A stretch of DNA of 64,000 nucleotides from Rhyzopertha dominica (lineage: Eukaryota > Arthropoda > Insecta > Coleoptera > Bostrichidae). Position numbers and translations under genes: made by a program. This document shows, one piece after another, positions 56,471 through 64,000 of the stretch. The notes under the pieces were generated by a model. It was not told the origin of the DNA and searched no databases. It saw only the letters and a program-made list of their open reading frames with translations. The stretch spans positions 77,996,680 to 78,060,679 of the forward strand of contig QCXZ01000137.1 of the NCBI GenBank assembly GCA_025024175.1, written 5' to 3'. Position 1 is the first letter of the stretch. The number at the start of each line of letters is the position of its first letter.

Positions 56471-56815
56471 ATTCCTCTCAAGAAAATTATCAGTTTGGTC
56501 GACTCCGCTGTGCTGTTGTGATTGCTGTAAAGGGTTATGCGACTTAATATTGATCCATAGTTCTGTCAGATAAATGTTAATTTTGTGGTTCTTTAAATAA
56601 ATTTTGTGTTTTACTAAATTTGTGGAAGTGTCCGGTATTTTTTTGCACGGTTAGATTTTGATATGCATTGAAACGTGATACCATAACTTTTCATACAGTG
56701 AAACAATCTCAACGATATTTATTGGAAATGTTAACAAGAAAATGGGAATAAAACAGCAAAAAACCTCGTGTCAATTGGTAATTTCATTCACGAGTTATCC
56801 GAAGATCAAAAAAAT

Positions 56816-57712
56816 GCGAAATAATGTATTTGGCAGTTAGGGTGCACTTTCTGTTGATCATGCATGACAAACACGAATGCAAACATGGCAGCCTCCGCAT
56901 ATTTGTGCTTAAAAAAGGCAAATCGCAAAGATATTGGAGCTTTAGCGGCGCATCCAGTTCCCGGCTATCGCTCCGAGCAAATATCGAAATGCAAATAACG
57001 CGAATTTGTAATGCAATAAAAACGATAAACAAAATTCCATTTTAAATCAACATGCTGTTTGTATTTTTATCTCGTATACACGTATGGCTGCACTGTTAGC
57101 AGATAAACTTTTCCCGGAATGCCCACCTATATGCACAATGCAGTAAACAATTTGGTGCTGCCTTCACGGCGGCTTTACGAGAAAATTATTCAGCACGAAG
57201 ATACAATCAAGAATAACAGCCGATTGAAACGTGAAATGCATTTTTCCGCCGGCTCGCAGATAACCTAGGCCATATCTGGAAACGCCACCTGCAATTATAC
57301 ACAAGGTGAAAACAATGAGGCGGCTACGTCCGCCGTGCAAGACGGGCTATTAGTGAATGATGTGGGTATAACCTCGTCAGCGTGGCTACTTGTCTTTGCT
57401 GGCGGCTTGCGAGGTAGATAACAACACATCCATTGCCATTATAGAGTCAATTAAAGAAAATAGGTGAGGCCGAAGTGTTGTAAATTGGACTCGTTTTCAC
57501 AGATTACATCGAGATACAAGCCGTTGCTCGTATATATTGCTTTATCTGCTTCGTAATAATTGGTTTATCAGATACCTCTGCGTATCCGCCGGGCTAAAAA
57601 GTTAACAGCTCAGTTGAAACAAAAACGATCGTGTTACCTGAAAGGAGCACGTTGCAACCGATACCTACGCTTTCAAAATGACTGATTATGATCAAAATAA
57701 AACCAGAATACA
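56816..57712. other. Intergenic, no gene recognised
   Basis: Frames at 56784-57045 on both strands are complementary shadows without a family motif. Confidence 0.4.
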
Positions 57713-58875
57713 CAGGGTGTTCCACGATGAGCTTTCATTAGCAGAATATCGGGAGCCCATTGAGCTGGAAACTTGTCGGTTAGCTCGTTTCATTCAAAAT
57801 ATTTTCCGGTTTTCCGAATTTGATAGCAACTTTGTTAATTTAAATGGGCGGCCTCGAATTGGGCACCAGTTACCTGGTCTTACTCTGAGTGTATTAATTT
57901 GGCACCAGCCGTCGGATTAGGGATTCTCTAATCACTTGAATTGGGCACCGCTTACCTGGGTTAAGCTCTGGTTTCTTAGGATAGCGGTGCCGTAAGATAA
58001 CGACCGTTTTCACCTCTGATAGTTCTAAGTTCATTTCTTGCAATATTTCGAGTGTTTCTTCTGCGTTTGTTGGCGTACTTAAATGTATTTTTCTTCTTTT
58101 GTAGTATATATTATTTCTTATACAGTTGATGTCTTTTACAGTCAAGTTATTTATTGTTTCGGTATAATTTTTCAAAATCGAATGAATAATTTTTGATGGT
58201 TTTCTTTTTGCGCTGCTATTAACTGGCACAATAACTATTATAAATTTATTTTATTTGTAAGATAAATGCGCATAGCAATTTAAATTTTATAATAAAGTAT
58301 TTAATAATGGTATTTTAAAATAAAGTATTGAAAACATACCTATTTGCCGTATTAACAACTTGTCACTTTTGGGGTGATTATGTTTTAAATCGCGTTTAGA
58401 GACGACTTTTTCAGGGCCTAAAGTTCACACTTTTGCACTGCATATTCCTTTATAACATCTCCAAAATGTTTCTTCTGTTTCATAACTTTTGTGTATGTAA
58501 TCCTAACACCACCGATAATCAGAATTTTTTCCCCGTTCACTGATTCCGACAGACGTACTCATGATGTTTAACGTTTAAGTGGTGAGTATAAATAAATTAT
58601 ATAAACGAATAACATTACAATATATATGGGGTAAAGTAAGGTGGATGAACATTCTATTTTTCTATTCCACTGCTGCATTCATTGGTCATTCAGCTAAACC
58701 AAAGAATGAAAAATTTTCAATGGAAAAACTGATTATAATGACCGAGGGACTATCCTTTTTCAGCTGATAAGATGTGGTTTCAATTCGATCACCTCGAGCA
58801 GGTTAAGTGAGGGTACCTTTAAAGAGAATTAAATAGTGCCGAATTCAAGCACGCCCATTTAAATAGAACACCCTG
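57713..58875 (-). mobile_element. Possible DNA transposon with CAGGGTGTTC termini
   Basis: CAGGGTGTTC at 57713-57722 and its complement GAACACCCTG at 58866-58875 enclose about 1.16 kb. A TTTAAATGGGCG word follows inside both ends (57842 on the left; near 58848, inverted, on the right). The left side also has a duplicated GAATTGGGCACC...TTACCTGG block (57855 and 57940). No target duplication is visible, so the boundaries are tentative. Confidence 0.35.
57894..58260 (-). pseudogene. Possible FLYWCH/MULE-type transposon protein fragment
   Basis: A 111-codon open stretch on the minus strand has no good start (it opens at GTG). It reads KRKPSKIIHSILKNYTETIN and LTVKDINCIRNNIYYKRRKI then STPTNAEETLEIL. 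The pattern (basic KPSxII..L, then IRxxIYxxR, then P..P.s.eE) resembles the linker after FLYWCH fingers in insect MULE-type transposon proteins. No finger or DDE block is present. The assignment is an inference from pattern alone; it could be unrelated. Confidence 0.35.
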
Positions 58876-59285
58876 CATATTATGACATTTTTAGAGTCTT
58901 CATTGAATTTCATTATCACTTTGTGGTCCCAGGCTTATGATTATTTGAAGTTTTTTTAATTGTGACATTTGCGGCGTGCTTGAAAAAACCTAGGTAAATG
59001 CGGTTTGAGAAAATTTAATTCCTTGTGAAACTTTCTACCTTACGTTTTTGCTATATTTTAATATTTACGGCGAATTCAATTTAAAGAATTTCTATCCCGA
59101 ATTACTTGTTTTTCTTAAGTAGAACAGCATATATATTTTTAGCCCGTCAGTAGTGATCTTAGTAGCTGTTTTACCGTAAAGGGACAGCAAAGAGACTCTG
59201 TGCTATTGTATAGTTACTTGTCACTAACAAACTAAATTTGAAGTACATCGGTATATAACATCTAGTTATCAGATATGGTGAATGT
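58876..59285. other. AT-rich intergenic, nothing recognised
   Basis: No motif or repeat noticed on either strand. Confidence 0.4.
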
Positions 59286-59289
59286 CATA

Positions 59290-59680
59290 GAATAGGTAGT
59301 CGAGCGAACTTGTCCAGTTTACCCAGAAAACTACCCTAATCGTCCAAGACCAACTGAAGATTTTATAAGATGATTATTAAAGAATTACATTAATTTTGGA
59401 TCGTTTTCACCAAAAACAACAAGAACTAACCCCGTGGTGGGCGATGTAGATACAGAAATAACAATTATAGCATACTTCAATGTATACCCATCTAACTCTT
59501 TGCAAGTCGCAGAAAGAAATTTAGGTGTATCTGAAACAAGCAATTGCAGAATTCTGCCGAAGGACAAACGGCACAATTACAAGCTACATCCGGTATAACA
59601 CACAAACAGACTTTGAAAAAAGAACCGAATTTTGCGAGTGGATTCTTTTGTATATAAATTACATAAATAAGGCGACAGTT
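59290..59680 (+). pseudogene. Tc1-like DUF4817-type transposase, N-terminal remnant
   Basis: The plus strand reads NYPNRPRPTEDFIR near 59328, then after frame changes SLQVAERNLGVSETSNCRIL near 59500-59555 (second HTH), HNYKLHPV near 59570 and TDFEKRTEFCEWILLYIN near 59610-59660 (usually D..RR.EFCEW). This is the N-terminal half of the same transposase type as at 3904 and 13335. Catalytic blocks are not found downstream. Confidence 0.55.
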
Positions 59681-59689
59681 AGTTATTTG

Positions 59690-60915
59690 CTTATTGACGT
59701 ATATATTCAATTATTTTTCGAAATCCCATTTTTTTTTTGCTTGGGCACAACTATGGATACAGTATTGGTACATCACGGTGCATCTTGGAACAGTTCATAA
59801 ACAAGATTTATTTTTGAGTGCTGGTACAACAGGTTTGAAAAACGTGAGCGGATATTTGAAAATCCATTTGCAAAATAAAAATAGTAGTGCAAAATCATAA
59901 TTGTGAACATAGATTTCAACGTTGAAACCGGCTTTGAAAGTTTGTGACAATATTGGCATTTCAAAGCTGATGTTCTAGACTATATATAGGTAGTTCGTAT
60001 TAGTATATTTTCCTCTTCGAAAGGAAAGTTCTGTAGGCTACAGACCAAAGGAAGCGAAAATTTTTATTGAAGAGTAAGTAATTAAGATTCTTCTAGGAGC
60101 AGATTATGATTATACTTGGTTCCTTGAAAATGTTGAAATATAAATTATTGTTAATTGATTTTTCAAGTACCTATTGTTTTTCTTTAGGTTGTTGGGAATC
60201 TTCGGCGTCTGTACGCGTAACGAACCTAGTCAACTGACTGTAGATGTAGATGCACAAAAAATGGTATTCGGTATTCAGCAAAAAGGTCTTCTTTTTTATG
60301 CACTTGTACAAAAAACATACTGATCTGTAATCATGCAATCTGGAAATTAGGCGATTTTCCATTGGTTACAGAAATGGTAAGTGTATTAAAGAAATTGTGA
60401 ATGTCCGTACTATTGGAGGTGTCCACTTCCAATGAACTTTGTCTGGATATTGATAAGTGCCAACTTATGACACTGACTAGAATGGAGATCCTATAATCTG
60501 ATTTTTAAGAGATGCAATAGGTATATTTGAAGAAGAGGTCACTTCTGATATGATCATGTACATTGTCAGTAAAGTATTAGGTTTAATAAGCTAAATAAGT
60601 TCAGTTGTAATTGTGTTTATGCTTAGTATTTTGAGCACATGTATGTTTTTGTAGGATAAATAAGAGTTGTCTTTTAAAAATTATATTTAATTTTTTTTTT
60701 CAGTTTACAAGCTCGTTCTTTTGTTTTCTCTTACCCTTAATTGGGTTTTTCATCTGTTTAGTAGTCTATTTAAATAAATACAGAAATATAATCCTTAATT
60801 TGAACGAATTTATAAAACGTTTTAGCTGGTAACTCATTATCCTGCTAAAGTGTTTTGATTTGAAATCAACAGAACATGTGTCCACTTGTAAGAACGCAGG
60901 CTTTTGCGGCCAAAG
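59690..60915. other. Intergenic, no gene recognised
   Basis: Open frames at 59694-59964 on both strands have no family motif. Otherwise AT-rich. Confidence 0.4.
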
Positions 60916-60920
60916 TTAGA

Positions 60921-61160
60921 TTGAAATCTTAGTCTTTTGGGGTTAGAGCGCGTCTGATTTAGGAATAAGGTCAACGTTTCGCCCGCACTTGTGAGGGGCA
61001 TCATCAGTACAGGAATAAGGTGTATGGAATATGGTGCAAACCTGTCGCGAGAAACACGTTCGAAATGAACCAAATCCCAAGAAAGAAAAAAGTCTCTTTC
61101 GTCGTCGACTTTATTCCTAAATCAGACGCGGTCTAACCCCAAAAGCCTAAGATTTCAATG
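60921..61160. repeat. Inverted repeat (two ~48-bp arms) around a hammerhead-like core
   Basis: 60921-60968 (ATTGAAATCTTAGTCTTTTG onward) is nearly the exact reverse complement of 61111-61160, with about 140 bases between. On the minus strand at about 60970-61002 CTGATGA is followed by a GCCC/GGGC stem and GAAACG. This has the shape of a hammerhead core like those in Penelope element ends, with one extra base before stem II. Confidence 0.6.
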
Positions 61161-61399
61161 TGTCTACTTAATGTTTAAAGCCAGCGAAAGAACTCAAACA
61201 ATATGTATCTGCGATACATAAGCTAGTCTATCCACATAGTTTACAGTTTTATTATTACGCCGATTGTGCTGTAAATGGTCAATCAAAGGAGGATATTCAA
61301 CAAGCAACAGTATTTTTAAAGAAGATTTTGTTGAATTCGAAATGGAAAGGTTGATAGTGTGCGATCAGCTACCTATGGTGCCAGACAATATTTCGTAAA

Positions 61400-61800
61400 C
61401 ATCAAAACTGGAGTTATAAATACAGCCAATGGCTATTCTTCATAAACTAAACGCTTGCCATCTGCAAAAGTCAAACTCTTGGTTTAAAAACGTTCTAATT
61501 TGACTCTGTGTAACCGTGGGATTCGTCAAAATCGAGGGACCGCCTGAATATAAGCGGGAAGTTTTCGTAAAAGAAAAAATGTGTGCCAAACCAAAGTATT
61601 ATGACAGGATACGAGGACCCAAGATACATTACACCATCAGATACATATAACAGCCGAGTCTGTACCGAAAACTGCGCTCATTTAGTCCAAACGGCCACTT
61701 CGGGTTCTTGCGAATGCCCTTCGGACTCTCAACGCTCCCCATATCTCATCGATACCGTGGTAGCCTTTTACAAAGTGGTGCTTCGAACCTATGCCTTCTA
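61400..61800 (+). pseudogene. Weak Ty3/gypsy reverse transcriptase fragment
   Basis: Near 61695-61735 one plus frame reads HFGFLRMPFGLSTLPIS, the FxRMPFGLxxAP box of gypsy-type RTs, with LYRKLRSFSPNG just before it (usually KTAFxTPxGHYE). Nothing else of pol is recognised. The upstream stretch with RLPSAKVKLLV and FRKRKNV is unassigned. Confidence 0.4.
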
Positions 61801-61809
61801 AAGCTATAG

Positions 61810-62500
61810 TCGATGTTATGTATGTGATGTATGTGTTACGGGTGAGATGAGAAGCCATTATGTCCATCAGCGTTGATTGGCGTAATGACACAGCGCAACA
61901 TGCCTCCAAGAGTACAATGAGCCGGCTCGGTGGTGCAGAAGTTAACGAAATGATTTGTTTAATTCCGTTGTCTGATGGTATCGAGACCACGAAAACAAGC
62001 CGCATTAATCATATATACGGTCGGCGAAAGTTGAAAGAAGACATAACAGTAACGAATGGGGTCAAGTCAAGCTGAAACAACATCCCGATGTGAACAACGT
62101 TCGGTATCACGGCACACATCTCGAATTGGCTCGTAGTTAACAGAAGGGTGTGGAACATTGATAAATGGTGCCATAAATTACGGCCGACTCCTCCCTGGAG
62201 TTGAGTGGGCAAATATCTATCACAGTTATAATTTAAAAGATCGTTTATCAAGATATTTATTGCAATCATAAAGCGTCTACTGGTAAAATATATAGTGACA
62301 GGGTTTCATAACGATATCTGACGTCGGGGGGACCGGTCCGTAAATAAATGTATCCATTCGACGGTCGTTTCACGGGAAAACGCCGCTTTCCGAAACGTCG
62401 ATACGTCAAATTAATTAATGTCTGTCGCCGACACATCCGAATGTCCAACATAAATCTTTAAGGTCAATAAGTGTAAAGTAGCGGAGATAAGCTTTAAAAT
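61810..62500. other. Intergenic, no gene recognised
   Basis: Frames at 61682-62075 and 62009-62269 overlap in opposite directions without family motifs. The stretch ends at the probable LTR. Confidence 0.4.
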
Positions 62501-62504
62501 ATAT

Positions 62505-62750
62505 AATTATGTCCACCTGCACATCCCTCTGGTGGCCGTCGCCAAGCAGGACATTAAGATGTCGCGGGGTGCAGCTGCATCTAACCCCTTAGATAACCCT
62601 AATGGACGTAGGTTATAAATAGGGAACAACACGTGTATTCAAACAGTTCTTATTGGTACTCATACTAGAGAGCTCGTAGTTGTATTGTAATTTTAAGTTT
62701 TGTTTAAAATAAATTTTTAAAAACACAATTCCGTGTTCATCGTATTTAAT
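62505..62750 (+). repeat. Probable 5' LTR of a Ty3/gypsy element
   Basis: It starts about AATTATG after ATAT and ends TTTAAT immediately before the primer binding site, giving short inverted ends. TATAAAT at 62614-62620 and AATAAA at 62708-62713 provide promoter and polyadenylation signals in the right order. The left boundary is inferred, since the 3' LTR lies outside the window. Confidence 0.55.
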
Positions 62751-62767
62751 TGGCGCTGCGAACAGGA
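62751..62767 (+). promoter_or_regulatory. tRNA primer binding site
   Basis: TGGCGCTGCGAACAGGA stands directly after the LTR, where gypsy-type elements keep a stretch complementary to a tRNA 3' end. The TGGCGC start fits the usual insect primers; the exact tRNA was not checked. Confidence 0.6.
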
Positions 62768-63021
62768 TATTCAAACGGTGACTTAAGTTCGCGAAACGTG
62801 AATTCACCGGTCTCTATCAAGAGTTAATTGGGTATCCCGGACCCCGAGCAAGCAGAGTTTCCCAGGGCTCCACGTCAACCGCTGACGACGCCGTCGAAAG
62901 CTGCTTGGACATCATCCCCGAAAGATTCTCGCCTAGGATGCTGCACATCGCAACTTTCCTGTGAGTCTTTCCTTGTTTTAATTTCCTGTATTGTATGCAT
63001 GTTGTAATTCTTAAAAATTTT

Positions 63022-64000
63022 ATGAATAATATAAGGGAAAGATCTCCCATAAGACTTAATAACGAATTTAATTCAGATAGTTCTGACGTTGAGGATATTG
63101 AAAATATTATTAATATAACAATGGCAAATGTAAGTCAGGTCGAAATGAATATGGCTAAGGACATGCTACCGGAATATTCCGGCGGCTCAAAAAATTTAGC
63201 TTACTTTATAAAACAAGTTGAAATGTATATAGAATTATTGCGAAAACCAGAAGAAAATTGCATTTTTAATCGTTTACTTTTCGAACAAGTAAAGTCTAAA
63301 TTAACAGGCGAAGCAAGGGACGTGTTGATCTCTTCAAATTGTAATCGCTGGTCTGAACTTAAAGAAGAACTATTACAGAGGTTTGGTGATCCGCGATCAG
63401 AGGAATTGCTAGCTCACGACTTGAATACTTGTTACCAAATTCATAATCAATCATACGAACAGTATTATGAAATCATAAAACATAAATTACAAATTCTATT
63501 GGAACATGTTAGTATCAGGACTCCGAACAGAGATATTAGGATAAGTAAAGAGAACATGTATGTTCAGCAAGCCCTATCAACTTTCAAAGCCGGTATATTA
63601 GAACCGTATTGTTCACACCTTTTAAATTTACCAGTAAATAGTTTGGAACAAGCTTTGTACGAATGTAGGAAATTTGATAATGATAAGGCTCAAATTTCCT
63701 TTATGAACTTCATGCGACAAAAGTCGAAACCAAATAATTTATTACGAAAATCGAATTTACCTCCGACAAGACCGCCTCAAAATTTCCATAACTACAAAAA
63801 TTACACCTCGTTTTTCGCAAGACCTTTTCTGAACAATCAACAGAGTACACCCCAAGCTACACAAAACAATAATATATTCAGACAAAATAATGCTGCAAGA
63901 AATCCAGCTTTACAGCCTAGACAACCGCAACAAAATTTCAATAACAATTCTCTAATTAGGAGAAACAACAATAGTCAGCAATATCAGCCAACCCCAATGT
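63022..64000 (+). CDS. Ty3/gypsy retrotransposon Gag, partial at window end
   Basis: The open frame starts at ATG 63022 and runs 326 codons to the end of the window without a stop. The N-terminus is acidic. It is followed by a capsid-like domain with LPEYSGGSKNLAYFIKQVEM and VKSKLTGEARDVL, then WSELKEELLQRFGDPRSEEL and QALSTFKAGILEPYCSHLL. This is the retrotransposon gag order (the FxG..NLxxFI start and the W..LK..L..RF core). After about residue 240 it becomes Asn/Gln/Pro-rich and basic, as nucleocapsid regions do. No CCHC knuckle is reached within the window. It sits about 270 bases after a primer site and a likely 5' LTR. The intact frame suggests a young, possibly active element. Confidence 0.8.
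   Translation, partial: MNNIRERSPIRLNNEFNSDSSDVEDIENIINITMANVSQVEMNMAKDMLPEYSGGSKNLAYFIKQVEMYIELLRKPEENCIFNRLLFEQVKSKLTGEARDVLISSNCNRWSELKEELLQRFGDPRSEELLAHDLNTCYQIHNQSYEQYYEIIKHKLQILLEHVSIRTPNRDIRISKENMYVQQALSTFKAGILEPYCSHLLNLPVNSLEQALYECRKFDNDKAQISFMNFMRQKSKPNNLLRKSNLPPTRPPQNFHNYKNYTSFFARPFLNNQQSTPQATQNNNIFRQNNAARNPALQPRQPQQNFNNNSLIRRNNNSQQYQPTPM

Larger units (their letters stand above)
55265..56815. mobile_element. Inverted dimer of a Tc1 element's 3' half (large palindrome)
   Basis: Two arms of about 775 bp are reverse complements of each other with moderate divergence and meet near 56030-56040 (GAACCGGTTC). Each arm carries the C-terminal half of a Tc1 transposase near the centre and the same terminal repeat (ATAACTCGTGAA, TTTTGATATGCATTGAAACG, TGCACGGTTAG) at the outside. 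Neither arm has the N-terminal half. Such head-to-head dimers arise by aberrant transposition or snap-back repair. Confidence 0.8.

Overview
This is a 64 kb piece of an insect nuclear genome. It is AT-rich, has scattered single Ns, and holds one recognisable host gene in a large mass of dead transposable elements. The host gene, on the minus strand at 19175-20639, is a two-exon NET-family C2H2 zinc-finger gene (no ocelli/elbow B, vertebrate ZNF703/ZNF503 type). Its sequence and its exon junction place the source in the insects. A beetle or another holometabolous insect fits the transposon mix, but I cannot fix the order from this window.

Layout. 0-16 kb: remnants of Tc1/mariner-superfamily transposons (a maT-like copy, two elements with terminal inverted repeats and TA target sites, and an IS630-like family with an LPPYHC motif), a 5'-truncated non-LTR element, a broken pogo/jerky element that holds other debris, and a Penelope-like element with a GIY-YIG endonuclease. 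16-22.7 kb: noc and its flanks, where I see no transposon coding remains but do see two hairpins upstream of the gene. 23-30 kb: a Ty3/gypsy integrase fragment and opposing, nested non-LTR reverse transcriptases. 31-38 kb: a Crypton-like tyrosine recombinase split by a non-autonomous hAT element, RTE-like and other non-LTR pieces, and a full-length mariner with two in-frame stops.

38.6-44.4 kb: a degraded minus-strand reverse transcriptase split by a plus-strand CR1/Jockey-group element. The inserted element has an ORF1 with a PHD finger and CCHC knuckles and an uninterrupted ORF2 (endonuclease plus reverse transcriptase). It is the least decayed non-LTR element here. 47-56.9 kb: more reverse transcriptase and transposase fragments, a 21-bp minisatellite, degenerate repeats with heat-shock-element-like pentamers, a Penelope reverse transcriptase fragment, and a palindrome of about 1.5 kb made of two inverted Tc1 halves. 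57-62 kb: weak remnants and an inverted repeat with a hammerhead-like core. 62.5-64 kb: the 5' LTR, primer site and open gag frame of a Ty3/gypsy element that runs off the end.

Apart from noc, the genes do not work together: they are independent selfish elements at different stages of decay. I found no CRISPR array, rRNA or tRNA, and nothing I can defend as a wholly new system. The most informative structures are the nested insertions, whose interrupted reading frames are restored exactly when the inserted element and one target-site copy are removed, the inverted Tc1 dimer, the hammerhead-like motifs, and the HSE-bearing repeats.
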